Assembly: GCF_040436345.1 (NCBI RefSeq) | Contig: NC_133235.1 | Location: forward strand, 23,336,660-23,400,659 | From: Pagrus major | Taxonomy: Eukaryota; Chordata; Actinopteri; Spariformes; Sparidae | DNA length: 64,000 bases | Direction of reading: 5' to 3' | Shown: piece after piece, positions 14,001 through 46,928 of the stretch | Position numbering within the stretch: the stretch's first letter is position 1 | How the letters are laid out: the number at the start of each line of letters is the position of its first letter | Position numbers and translations under genes: made by a program | Notes under the pieces: generated by a model | Told to the model about the DNA's origin: nothing | Database searches by the model: none | What the model saw: only the letters and a program-made list of their open reading frames with translations

Positions 14001-14812
14001 TGAGAGTCGGAGCAGACCTGCAGTTTGTTCCAGATATGTGGCGCATAATTAACATCGACTGTTACGTAAAGCATTTTATGTTGCGTTTTAAGCCATAGAA
14101 ATAAAGATTATTATCATTATTATATCTAAATATTGCCTCACAATGAAGTAACTCACTATTCACTGAAAAACCAACACAAGATCAGAGGGTTTGGTGCTTT
14201 TTCATCTCTCTGTGGCTGTGAAGCAGCAGAGTGTGTCAACCTCTAGGTGGCAGTAATGATGAAAAGGAGAAAACCAAAAACTAGAAGAAGACATTTCTGT
14301 GAAACACACAGGGAGGTGACTGTCGTACATCGCATTTATGAAAATCTGAACTTTAAAACAAGACGCAATTATGACAGCATCCTTTATGCATCGAGCACCG
14401 ACTGCAACATGAGGACTCAGCGCACAAACAGCTGAACATGTCCGGCCGCTGCTGTGTGTTTGTCGTCATGGCAGCTGATGTTAGCTACTTTCGTTTTGGC
14501 AGCTAGCTAGCTTAAATGAAAACTCAACAGTCAGCGGTAGGCTCGAGTTGGACGTAAAAAAAAGGGCCACGGAGATACTAAAGGACACATTTTACATTTG
14601 GACTTTCATAATATAATGTACATTATTCCGTTAAGAGCTACTAGATATTTAATAAGGAGCTAACCTGATGAGCAGAGTTGGTAGTTGGTTAGCCTGTGGT
14701 CACCGTGACATTGGAACTAGCTAGCTAACAAGTTGACATTAGTTCAACATTTCTTACTCTTCATTAAAAATGTAAATATAATCCTACCTGTGTGGTTAAA
14801 AGGACACGCCAT
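11045..14812 (-). CDS. thap4: Nitrobindin-like / THAP4 C-terminal-domain protein, 5 exons, 171 aa
   Basis: Coding exons on the minus strand: 14812-14788, 13043-12884, 12185-12076, 11467-11364 and 11161-11045 (TGA). Phases close to 172 codons. The protein starts MACPFNHT, then the nitrobindin signature WLLGAW (residues 22-27), FPSIKPFHYTEKLNFSHVGQ, HRECGFIRMQPGTNKVAF, EEGELTAQQL, RISFAREPHVQQ and a C-terminal QHLHITYRR. In human THAP4 this fold is a heme-binding beta-barrel linked to peroxynitrite isomerisation and nitric oxide chemistry. The proximal heme ligand (human His567) corresponds to His162 here. No C2CH THAP zinc finger is encoded: exon 1 supplies only eight residues. The gene is therefore the short, nitrobindin-only form. 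It lies between bok and agxt, matching the human BOK-THAP4 neighbourhood. Confidence 0.9.
11571..11760. repeat. Palindromic MITE in thap4 intron 3
   Basis: The left end CTGGTCCTCTGGGCCCCCTG and the right end reading GAGGACCAG at 11760 are inverted copies, continuing inward through CCTGCATGATTAAGATGTTT versus AAACATCTAAATCATGCAGG. The centre (ACACACCTGAATCAAATGA / TCATTTGAATCAGGTGTGT) is also palindromic, so almost the whole element can fold on itself. Non-coding. I recognise it as a common teleost repeat. Confidence 0.75.
13753..14048. repeat. Teleost interspersed repeat in thap4 intron 1
   Basis: AAGGCAAGGCAAGTTTATTT, GTATAGCAC, and AAGGCAACTCAAAGTGCTTCA form a block I recognise as a very common fish interspersed repeat. 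It continues through AGAAAGGTCCTCAGCCTTGA to about 14048. No intact open frame. Confidence 0.65.
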
Positions 14813-14980
14813 TACTGAATGAAAGCGCAGTCAAACGAGTAGAAATGCATAAAATCTGGCGGAAGGAAAACAGGTAAACGTCACTAAATTAATAGTTGCG
14901 CTGCACGTTGTTGATCCAGTGTGACGTAGTTTTACGGCCGGTCCAATAAGAGCAAGGAATCTTGGGAAATGTAGTTAAGA
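14813..14980 (-). promoter_or_regulatory. thap4: thap4 proximal promoter: CCAAT box and ZNF143/THAP11-type motif
   Basis: Immediately upstream of the thap4 ATG, read on the minus strand, is a CpG-containing segment with ACTACATTTCCCA (14963-14975). This fits the known promoter consensus ACTAYRNNNCCCR bound by ZNF143/THAP11. A CCAAT pentamer lies beside it at about 14943-14947 (plus-strand sense). No TATA box is evident. The CpG content contrasts with the decayed copy at 15557-15722. Regulatory function is inferred. Confidence 0.5.
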
Positions 14981-15556
14981 CAGCAAAACACTATTTGTTA
15001 GATAACCTTGGATAAATGTACATGTAGTTTTCCACAGAATGGTTTCCCAATATAGTAGCAGTAGTGGTAGTATAATATAGTTTCTCTTACAATTAAATCA
15101 GATGACACATGTATATGCGTTTTGCTTGTCTCGTATGCAAACAAAGGGACATTTGCATCATCTACTGTCTCCATACACACACAAAACATCACACACCTAT
15201 ACTATCTGTAGTGATGGGACCACAGGAAATACCCTGTTCTATCACAGAGTAACCCCCCTGTCCACTGTCACACCAAGTTTTAGATCAATCACAGCTTTCA
15301 TTATGAAATAACACAAGCTCAGGTGTAAGATATATCCCTTTGGCCTATATTTATCTGGCACTTCCTTCATGTATGGGCTGTGAAACAATATATGTTGATT
15401 AACCCTATTGTGCAGGCAAATGTTTTTTGCAAGAATTTACTTCATTTGTGGGAGACCTTAGTGAATATGACAAACATTGTTGTACTTGGTTCTACATCCA
15501 GGAGGGGAACCTCAAAAGCTAAAGCAGTTTTGGGGTCCTTCCTCTAGCCTATTTCA

Positions 15557-15722
15557 TCCTACATGTGTGATGCACAGGACATGCCACTAATAAATCAAAC
15601 TGGTATAAAATCAGATGATTAAATGTCACTAAATTATTAGTCACTCTGCAACAATGTGGCTCCATTGAGATGTACTTTTATAGACGGCACAATCAGAGCA
15701 GGGAGTCTTGGGAAGCTGTTAC
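15557..15722 (-). pseudogene. Decayed duplicate of thap4 promoter plus exon 1
   Basis: This block aligns with 14781-14978, the thap4 exon 1 donor, exon and promoter, in the same orientation. Matching landmarks are CATCCTACATGTGTG versus AATCCTACCTGTGTG, GGACATGCCACT versus GGACACGCCATT, ATGTCACTAAATTATTAG versus ACGTCACTAAATTAATAG, and AGTCTTGGGAAGCTGTTA versus AATCTTGGGAAATGTAGTTA. On the minus strand the start codon is changed to GTG, and several CpGs of the working copy are TpG or CpA here. The CCAAT and ACTACATTTCCC motifs are broken. It looks like an old local duplication that died. It lies just past the agxt 3' end. Confidence 0.6.
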
Positions 15723-15765
15723 CGCACATTGAAGCAGGAGAAGAGTTTGATAAAATAAAGCACAC

Positions 15766-15771
15766 TTTATT
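15766..15771 (-). terminator. agxt: agxt poly(A) signal
   Basis: TTTATT on the plus strand is AATAAA on the minus strand, about 150 bases past the agxt stop codon. A short 3' UTR ending near 15750 is the likely consequence. Confidence 0.55.
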
Positions 15772-15922
15772 GAAATCTTTCAGTGCACTCAGCATGACCC
15801 ATATGACAATATTGGCTTTTTCATTTCAAAACTCTTACACAATAGTGGCTTGTGGCCTATGTTTTATAAAGTCTGTGCAGTCAAAAGCACAGACAATTTT
15901 CAGAAGTGTTTGTTCTGGTCTC

Positions 15923-18573
15923 TTAAGCCTTGCTCTTTTTGCAGGTCTTGAGAGCGTCTGCCAGGGCATGCAGTGCCATGTCAGCGTTAGTTTTCTCGCA
16001 GTTGTATCCCATCAATCCGATCCTCATCACCTAATGAAAAGAGAGGTGGAAAGTACAGTGCATCAGAGCCTGCAGTGACTCAGCAGCATGATTCAGACCG
16101 CTGTAAAGACACCGAACTGATGGCGCTGCTCCTGTTATTACATTTCACCTCGTCACAGTGGGAATGAGGTGACTATTATTTCTCATGGAAACATTTCTCC
16201 ATACAGGAATGATAATTTAGCTCATGAGCACAATGTAAAGGCATTAATCTGTCCACTGTACAGGCCTGAACTACCAGCAGCAACTTACCATGCCGATGGA
16301 AGGGCCCAGGCCTCCAGTCATCTCCATCTGGTGGTGTTTCATCATGTAGGTCAGCAACTCCCTCCAGTCATAGCCGTCAGGGATGGCGATGGTGGTGACG
16401 GAGGGAAGCCTCAAATCCTGCATGACACGTCACAAAATGAGTGGTCACAACACGGATGAAGTATCAGTTATAGTGCAACATAAACAGTCCGTTACAGGGT
16501 CTGCCTCACCCGTTCAGGGACGAAGAGCTTGAGGCCCAAGTCCTCCAGTCCTCTGTACAGGTAGGCCGCCACCTCCTTGTGTTTCCTCCAGGACTCCTCG
16601 AGCCCCTAGAGGGAGACAAAGATTAATAGAAGTATGTGATAATCAGACATGAAGTTAGACGGGAGCTGCGCCAACAATACCTCACACAAAACAACTGCAC
16701 TATGAGAGGCAAATTCAGAGCGATATGTCCATTTTAAAGAAGTAGACATCGATCCCAGAAATGGTAATTAGCTAAAGGGGGAAAAAAATGATGATGAGCC
16801 ACAGCCGACAATTTGAACCCCTGCCAAACTCCCTGCTGTAAAATTAAGAGTGTTTGAAGAAGGTGCTGAAATAAAGAGGATTTCGCTTTATATTTAGGTC
16901 CTTGTAATAAGAGTGGGTTAATACATAATAAGGCCTTTACAAGTCCTTATTAGAGCAGATCTGGATTAATGGACGGATCCAGGAACTTTTTCTCACTTTC
17001 TTTAACGTTGTGAGATTTTTCAGTATTTTCATGAATTCATCAGGGAGTAATGAATGGATCTTGATGAAAAAAATCTGCCATATGCAGGTGGCTGGTATCT
17101 GTGAATATGACCACAGCACTCTACTGAGTGTCATTGTAGTTGACATTATTTTGTGTGATTAAAAATATTTGTGTTATTGATAGCATAATAAACAAATGTA
17201 TTCTGCAAAGTCAACTATTAATGCAACCTTAACTGCTAATAAATGCATAATAAAGTATGTCTTAATCATAATAAAGCAAAAAAAGCTTAGTAAAGGTTTA
17301 ACAATAACACTTATACCGTCTTATTAACATCGGCATATTATAAGGACTTATTACACATTAACTAGTGCTTAGTACACAGACCATAATATAATTTGATACC
17401 TTGATACATTTTTGGTTAACAAAAATAATTGGAAAGACGACATAAATAAAGGCTGTGAATGTCTTTCACTAAAGTAACTATAAAAAGGGGTGAAATGTCC
17501 CTTTACCTTCTCAGCAAGAATTGCCAGACTCTCTCTCAGGGCAAAGAAACCAGACACTGGACCAGTGTGGTGGTATCTAAAGCCGAGAACACACATGATC
17601 AAATTTTATTCACCGAACACTGATGTTTAAAATTAATAATAATAACAATAACAATAACAACAATAATAATAATTATTATAAAAGTTAATCACAGTTAAAG
17701 TGAGATTTAGGTGGTATGAAGGGAATCATAATGCACTTACAGCCTGGCTGGTTGGCCATCACAACCCCAGTAATTGGACAGATGTGTCATATCAAAGAGG
17801 TAGGATACTGGTTTTGTTTTCCTGTTAAACATCTTTTGGCTGTGAGGGGTAACAGAGACAAAGAGATGCCTGCTTTAGTCACTTGTTGGCCTCAGATTTT
17901 ATGCAGTTGGCATGGAATCATGCATATGGAAACACACCACAGAATCCCTCCTTACCATGCTCTCTCATTAAAGGAGATGGGTGCTGTGCCAGGAGGTGCG
18001 TTCAGAGCCTTCTGAGAACCAGTGTACAGGATGTCAATATCTGGGGACACAATAACAGGGAGATTATATCACACATCAGCTCATGGTAGCAGTGAACAGA
18101 ATTGAGTCCTTCATCAGTGTCTTACTTTGCTTGTCCATAAAAATTGGTGCTGCGCCGAGCGATGCAACTGTGTCAACCAGGAAGAGGCAGTTATGTCTGC
18201 GGTAGTTTGACAGTAAGCAGTGAGAAATGTGACAAAATATTTTGGTAAACACATGAAACTGCGCATTTTATGGGGAAATCGAGGCTCACTTTCTGCAGAT
18301 GTCTCCAATTCCATCGACTGGGTGACAGAGGCCAGCAGAGGACTCTCCGTGTGTGAGGAAAAACAGGACAGGCTTGTGTTTTTGTACGGCCTACAGAAAT
18401 ATATGAAAATGAGTTTAATGACATGGTCTCTGACTTGTAACTGATTATTTTTGTAGGGTGAGTCAGCTATGGGCTGTTTCAGAGACATTGTGCCTACCTG
18501 TTCAATTTCCTTATTGCTGAAATATCCTCCTGGTGATTTTACCATTCTATGTACATTGGCACCTAAAGAGTGA

Positions 18574-18637
<64 letters not shown>

Positions 18638-19734
18638 ACAATCAGGCTATATGTAGTTGTTTCTCTTCTTTGGAGACCCAGTGGATGCGTGCGTAAAACC
18701 TTGCGTAAATCGCGTAAATACGTACCCATTCTTTCTGCGATCTCTGCAACGCGCTCTCCCCAGATTCCGTTGATGGCCACGAGCACGCTCTCCCCGGGCT
18801 CCACCGTGTTGAACACAGCACACTCCATGGCTGCGTGCCCGGAGCCGCTCATAGATATAGTCATGTTGTTCTCTGTCTGAAAGGCGTACTGGATCCCTTT
18901 TTTGATGTCATTCATAATCTATGAAACACAATGAAAGCGTGATGACCACAGCACCGTCTCCAAGAATTTAGGTTTATATACTCTGAACAGAATCCAGACA
19001 GCGAGTACGTTTGTCCGCCCAACACTTTAGAAATATTCAAATATATGTATGTACATTACGTTTGTGATGTAAAGTTTAAGCCAAATTTGTCAGATATTGA
19101 TTTCAGCGGGTGGGTAGAACTCGACCTGTGCGCAATTACGCACAAACTGTTCTGATCTGTGACCCCATACAAATATTGATATTTTCTTAGTATGAAAATA
19201 ACAGAAAATTGAATTATTAACATGAATGGTTACAGCATTTTTAATTTGAAATTGGTCCCATTAAACCTTTCAGTGGTGGGAAAATTGCTTTACCAATTTT
19301 ACCTAAGCAAAAGGAAAATTACCACAGAGCGTATTTTAGGATTTACTGACACTCAATGGACCTGGGCCTCCAAACTGTACTAAAGTTAAGAAAAAGTATT
19401 TTTCCACCTGAAAGAAGCTTAACTGGAGGGAAATATAAAAAAGCAACTAGCCCGACTTTACCTCATACATTTCCGGGTGCAGGTGACCAATTATCGGCCT
19501 GCCCCCTGCGGCTAAGACGCGTGGAGGAACGTTTGAGGGTCCCGGTCCGAACAGGTAACGCAGCGGAGCCTCCAGCGGCTTGAGCATGCATGCGGGCGGC
19601 GGGATGGTGACGGAGGACATGGAGCGGTCCAGTCGCTGCAGCAGGGGCGCGCACCTCCCCGCCAGCGGACTGTCGAGGGCCACTGCTGCCTGTTGGGCGA
19701 GCTGCGCGCTCCGGCTGAACAAAGCCCGCTGCAT
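15923..19734 (-). CDS. agxt: Serine-pyruvate/alanine-glyoxylate aminotransferase, 11 exons, 429 aa
   Basis: PLP-dependent fold-type I enzyme converting glyoxylate plus alanine to glycine plus pyruvate. Minus-strand exons: 19734-19462, 18918-18726, 18562-18498, 18390-18290, 18196-18126, 18040-17956, 17839-17741, 17576-17507, 16605-16510, 16417-16289 and 16030-15923 (TAA). Lengths close to 430 codons; 11 exons as in human AGXT. Motifs: [46 protein letters not shown], and the PLP lysine in [11 protein letters not shown] (Lys245, human Lys209). Residues 1-38 ([15 protein letters not shown]...) are basic, nearly free of acids and leader-like. Met39 sits where the human cytosolic/peroxisomal protein starts. 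The last residues are KSKA, not a standard PTS1. An in-frame ATG lies 59 codons upstream (19911), but a plausible 3' splice site at 19764 suggests that stretch is 5' UTR or intron. Confidence 0.95.
16880..17390. repeat. A/T-rich repeat-like intron sequence in agxt
   Basis: The intron between agxt exons 8 and 9 is rich in runs such as TAATACATAATAAGG and ATAAGGACTTATTACACATTA, which look like a diverged fish interspersed repeat. No coding exon is visible here. Confidence 0.35.
18572..18638. repeat. (GAAA)n microsatellite abutting the agxt exon 3 acceptor
   Basis: About 16 units of GAAA. Read on the minus strand this is a CTTT tract ending only about ten bases before the acceptor of agxt exon 3 (exon starts at 18562), so it serves as the polypyrimidine tract of that splice site. 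Confidence 0.95.
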
Positions 19735-19911
19735 CACGGCTGCTGTCCTGGTTCCCGAGAAGCCTGCACCGAGTGAGACGGAGAAACTGAGCCTGGCTGT
19801 GAGGTTTGGGTGAAGATTTAAAACAAACAGGTCTTTGACCTGTTGGCCACGGGACGGTGTGCCTCCCCTTATTGCCAACCCTGCCCCTGACTTCAGGGCA
19901 ATAACGGACAC

Positions 19912-22590
19912 AGTAGCATATCAACTTATTATAGTAAATGATAAGAAAAGGTGTTTGTAACAGTAGATTTTTGGTTAACTTCTGTAAATGGCACCAGCAT
20001 TTTAAGTTTTAAACTTATGAAACTTTCAATACTGGTAAAGTACTCAAATAGAGTCTGAGCAGCTGGTTATCGAGACACGTTTCCCATTTGGATCAGCCTT
20101 TAAGTGGAAATATACAACACAAATCATGGGCATTATTATATATGGTCCAGCCTATACAGTGTCCAGACTTCTGATATCTATGTGAAAAAGAAACTTTTTA
20201 AACAAAATATCTTTACCAGGGCTGTATTTACATTTACAGAAAGTGCCTCCAGTGCAAAGACTCGCAGTGTTGGCACTTTTGTTACAGTCTGGATCCACCA
20301 GGACTGATTACTGTGACTCCTTAAAGCACCTTAAGGACTCTTGAACTCTTGTAGAGAGGTGAAGACCTGAACTTGGCAGCCTTGAACCAGCTTAGGTTAG
20401 TTTGTGGGTGGTTTGTTGGTTTTGTCTGCCGCCACATGTCACACAGCAGCATTGGGTTTGTGAAGAGGAGTCTCCTCTCAGGGAGCCAATCTGCTCCCTC
20501 AGAGGAGGAAGGGGGGGCAGGCACATGTACAGCCCCACACTCACAAACAAAACACACACACACGCACACACACTACTGTTTCAAATGTTTTTCAAATGAA
20601 ACGTCACACATTGGTCCAGTTTCACCCTCAGAATAAGTGAGTAGAATAGAAAATGATTCAACTTTAGTTAGAGACAATGGGCACTTCACACACACACATA
20701 CATCTCCAATGTGATTTTATCTGTGCAAAGTGTAGTACATTCAAGCCTTAAAAAAAATCATTTTCCAGGTGAAATTAAAAATACAAGATTGGTTCCTTAC
20801 AATGAAAAGAATGTGAAATTAAAACCACGTCCTCCATGTTTCACATCAGTCGTTTTCACATGTTTGGTAGTATCTGTGTGGGATAACATCAATATCACAT
20901 CTCTATTTTTAGCTTGAATTTTGTTTCACTCCAGATTTGTATGTACAGAGTTGTCCAACCCCTTGTAGAGAGGCCGTATTGTTAATGGAGAGAGAGTTGT
21001 TGTGGCTTATAATTGTGGCACTGTCTATGGAAACAGCTTACCATTAACACATCAGTGTCAAACATTTACTTTATCATTTTAATGTTATGTTAAAGATTTA
21101 TTCCATTCAAGTGGCATTTTGCTTTATCTTATAAATGACAAGAAAGGAAACAAAAGTTGAATTTAGCTACACGAATTAGAGAGATGATGTTTGTTTTTCT
21201 GCCTTTTGTCAGGAATTGAGTAGAATATCTGAAACTGTTTTGTAACAGCGAACAGGCCCCTCTCTGAGTCAGACTGGGTAAATAATTACACCACTGGTAA
21301 ATACATGGGACTCTCTCTCAGCGGCCTTTGAACTGGACTGCACCTTCAAAATCTGCCCAAACAGAGCGGGAGGAGGAGCTCGGGAGGGATGGACACAAAG
21401 AGAGAGACAGCTGTGTTTATATGCAAGATCATCCATAGAGGGCATCATAACAGTGTCAGTACTGAGGACATTAACATCCAAAATGGGATATTACGCACAC
21501 GGTCCCAGGTTAAATTTGATTTCTAAACACCAAATATAAGTAGGCAGTGCGTTATCTGAAATTCTGATTATTACTGTCCACATGGTGACCCTGATGCTTC
21601 GGGAATGGGAGCCATGGAGTAAAACCTAGTATGTTGTAGTTTGTGGTAATTTAACTCAAAACATTTGTATTGTGGGTAAAGCTTTACCTGAGCACAATCT
21701 GAATTGAAATAATTAAACTCGGCATTTTAACACAACTAATCTTTGCAAGGCCTCAAAGTTAGTGAATAACACTGGACCCTGTAAAGGTCCACTGAATGGG
21801 CCCACCCCTAATCTGCTCCTACTAAAAATATGTGTTGTGCTCTCTCGCGCTCCCTCTAACATTAACACCTGCAGAACATTTGAGCTTGATAGTTAATCAG
21901 AAGAGGAAGATCTTCACTGACTAACTTTTTATGCCTAAACAAACTAAATAAATCAACTCTTTCTTTTCATGACTGAATACACTGAACACAGTTTTATACT
22001 GTTTTACTTTGTTTATGTGTGGCGGACCCTGCCACCTTTCTAGCCTCAAACAGTGGTCTGGGGACCTTATTTTCTTGTTTATTCAGTTGTGGAAAAAATA
22101 AATATTTCTGAGTTAATTACTCATCATTAATGAGTCATTACTCATCATTAGTATTCTAAACTTTATTCTGAGTATGAATTTCTTCTCCAAAACTTCATAG
22201 TGCCCCTTTAAACATGTTGATCATTACATTATTATGTGGACCTATTTTGGGTCAGTTTCCCTCTTTTTCTTCTCTTTTCTGGCAATCCCGATTTATGTGC
22301 AGGTCCTGGCATGGCAAGGAAATGTCCTCCTACATTAGTTTAGATCAGTACATTTCTCAGGTCTTGTGGCCAGCTGCCGTTGGTCCACCTTTGACATTTC
22401 GATGTTATGTAAAAGAAAACAAAACCAGATACAACATTTAGCTTTTGCCTTCCATACAGTCATGGTTCACTACATGCTGCTTTAGTTTGACCCTCTGAGA
22501 CAGGTGGTTCACAGCTGATGTGACAGATGTGTGATGGCAGCTGTGGGTCATTTTCTCCAGTCTTTCTCCTGTCTAGTCTCACTCTGAACC
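19912..22590. other. Divergent spacer between agxt and kif1a
   Basis: About 2.7 kb between two divergent genes. I see no exon with family similarity. It holds a CA-rich microsatellite near 20550-20573 and a short local repeat of TTACTCATCATTA at about 22118-22152. Regulatory sequence for both genes must lie here, but no specific site could be supported. Confidence 0.5.
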
Positions 22591-23207
22591 TCTAGTCTCC
22601 TATTTTCACCCATATATTGTCACTCTGGGTGCTCTTATCCATCCCTCCACCTCCCCCCTCCTCCTCCTGTGGTGCCTCTGTGCTGCATCGCTGTGCCTCA
22701 TGGCTGCCGATGATGCTGATGCTGATGTCATCACTGCCTCCCAGCATCCCTGGCTGACATGCCACAGCAGCACCGCCATTTTCCCTCGGTTCAGACTGAC
22801 TGACGGACCGACGGACAGCCTGACGTCGCGCGGCTGGAGCATCCCGCATCCATCCTCCTGTTTATTCATCCGGCCGTCGCTCCTCCCTCCTCCTCCTCCC
22901 TCCTCCTGTCTCCTCCTGTCTCCCACTCCTCGCCTCTAATTGACGCACCGCTCCGGCAGCAGCCCACCCAGCGCCGCTGCTGAAGCCGAGGCTCACGTCC
23001 CCCTTTCTCTCTCTCGCTCTCCGGCGGATTCTCCATGTATGGATGCGTCAAGGAAAGGGATGCTGTAGGCTGACGACAGGAAGAGAGGAAGACAGAAAAA
23101 ATAATTCAGGCTGCTGAGGAGATTGAAGAAAGGAGGGAGCGGAGGATTCCTGCTTTTGAATGGGCAGAGGATTCACCCTCTGCGGTCGTCGACGCTGAGC
23201 TGCTGAG
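22591..23207 (+). promoter_or_regulatory. kif1a: kif1a promoter and non-coding exon 1
   Basis: The window's most GC- and CpG-rich stretch upstream of kif1a, with CT-rich runs (CTCCTCCTCCCTCCTCC type) and a near-CRE TGACGTCG at 22821. It ends in a good donor (GCTGAG then GTAAGAA, exon end 23207). The matching acceptor is CTGTGCAG at 24307-24314, before the coding exon. A CpG-rich promoter with a non-coding first exon is typical of neuronal kinesin genes. The start site itself cannot be read. Confidence 0.55.
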
Positions 23208-24289
23208 GTAAGAAACGGCTCCTTTGAGGTGTTTTTCGCGGCACAGCATCGCAGCTGATGGGTGTCACGCCTCGGCGAGGACGGTGCGTGTGCGTGTTGT
23301 TGATTTCGAGGCCTTTTGGGTAAATAAGGACGCTGCGTCAGGAGGTTTGATGTCAACAATTGTCTTTAAAAAAAACAAACATATGAGCACAGATGACACC
23401 ACCTGCAGCCTGAGTGAAATAGATGAACACACGAGCTAATAGAGGATGTAAATGTGTTTACAGCTCTGACCTCCTTTCTGACGCAGTGGTAGATGATGTG
23501 GAGTCTGTGGCGTTTGTGTTTACGCGGCCTGTGTTTGAGGTGCGGCAGGCAGAGCAAGATGGAGGAGGCAATATTTACATGGCAGATGAATATTCGCTGT
23601 CTTTACGCGCAAATGTCCCCTCAGGATGAGTGTCCTTCAGCTCATTGTAAAGATGTTCAGGAGGAATTGTGTTTGGCATCGATCCGAGGCTGAGTTGATG
23701 GATGTGCGCCGCGCAAAATACGCAAATAAACCGTTAAAAAAAAATTCACTAAATCTCCTGGTGATGAGCAGAGAAAACATAAAAGCCACCTTAAAAAGAT
23801 TCAACACAAGTGAGAAGCAAATTACTGCAGAGATGCTGTGAAAAAAACATCACAGCTGATCCCAGACATTTATGAATGTGTGTTATTTTCTGTGAGGCAG
23901 AGAGGGGATCCAGTTTCATCACAAGGCCTCCAGCCTTCAGTGATGGATGAGGCCAGGGGATGATGATGATGATGATGATGCCGGGAAGAATAAGCAGCCA
24001 TTTTATTGTGGAATAACAGGGATGCTGAGGATCTTCCTGCCAAATAATGACCCAGCGTTTTAGTCAGCGTGTTTTAGGGAGCTGACTGAAGCCAAACGGA
24101 CTGATTCAGGGCCTGGAAATGGAGGACCAGTCGTAGTCTGAGCTGTGTGCTGAAGCTAACAAGGCCCCTGTCCTGAATGTTGAATTATAATAACAACAAC
24201 AGACCTCAGATAAATAATTTAAATTACCCCAAAACAACAGGGAAGCCCTGTTTCCATCCGACACGTCTCTGCTTGCGTTGGTTTTTTAA

Positions 24290-45902
<21,613 letters not shown>

Positions 45903-46928
45903 GAAGTGAACCGGTCCGATGGAAAACAAGCAAACAAACAAAACAATACAATCTAAAAGCTCCACTTACCATCCTGCTCTAATGAACATAGACCATATAA
46001 ACATTATACAACTCATTTAAATAACCTTCTATATGATGACTGTCCCAGTCCCAAACATCACTCGATCGCTCATCCCAAAACCCAACGAAACCGTCTTTTC
46101 TCTGTTTTTGCAGCCGCCACCTGAAAACCCTGCATGGTGTGATTCCCCCTGACCTTTAGAAGAAACCTAAGACAAACTAACCACCTAAACCTGTTAATTA
46201 ACTTACCTGTGCTGGGCATTGGGACTAGTTTTGATTAGTTTTCATGTAGAAATCTGCGAGGCTACTAGTTCCCTGTGTATAGTTACCAGAAGGTCAAGTC
46301 CCTTCTTCATCATAGTAGCTGAAAAGTAAGTCCCCAGTTTGAATCAGCCATTCACGTATTTCTAAATAACGCCGTCAGATGAGGAGGAAAAATGACAATA
46401 GCTCCACATGTATCCATCATATACTGTGCATTACCTCAGTTTGGATTGGCTTGGTGCTCTACAGCATAGAGTATTTGTTTCACTGCAGAGGTTTCAGATA
46501 AAGAACAGATCAGTCGTTTCAACTTTGAAGTAGCATGAGGGATTTGTTAGGACAAAAGGGTGAGTTGTTGTTAGTGTCGTTTCCTTTTCTAAATGAGTTT
46601 GTTGACTACACTGAGGCAAAATAATCCATTATCAGGAGAGATGGCTCGTGTCCTTGCCTTTTTTTAACATGATCCCTTGTGCTTAGAACCACAAAGAATA
46701 TCGTTATTTATCGTTGCTATCGTAGGTTCTCTGCACTGTTATTTATTGTGACAGGACCACTGACCACTTATGTTGCATGGCACTTTATTGTCTTTATTGA
46801 GTTGATGTGTTGTATCATTCACACATTTGTTCTTACCAAAGCTTTATTTTATTGTTTTAAATCTTTCAAATCATTGTCCACTTGTACAGTTGCATTAACA
46901 GATATTTGGGATGTTAAATGAATAGTTT

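Noticed and set aside
18114-18641. 175-aa minus-strand open frame starting with repeated FFLSFFLS
   Set aside because: The first third is the translated (CTTT)n microsatellite and the rest runs across agxt exon 3, an intron and exon 5 in mixed frames. agxt splicing explains the coding parts.
19735-19911. Upstream in-frame ATG extending agxt by 59 residues
   Set aside because: The added peptide (MSVIALKSGAGLAIRGG...) shows no family similarity. A pyrimidine-rich acceptor at 19764 suggests it is not contiguous coding sequence, and the downstream ATG gives a proper leader.
22592-22939. Overlapping open frames of 79-106 aa on both strands near the kif1a promoter
   Set aside because: They lie in GC-rich, low-complexity 5' UTR/promoter sequence where stops are rare. 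Arg/Gly/Glu-rich translations match no family.
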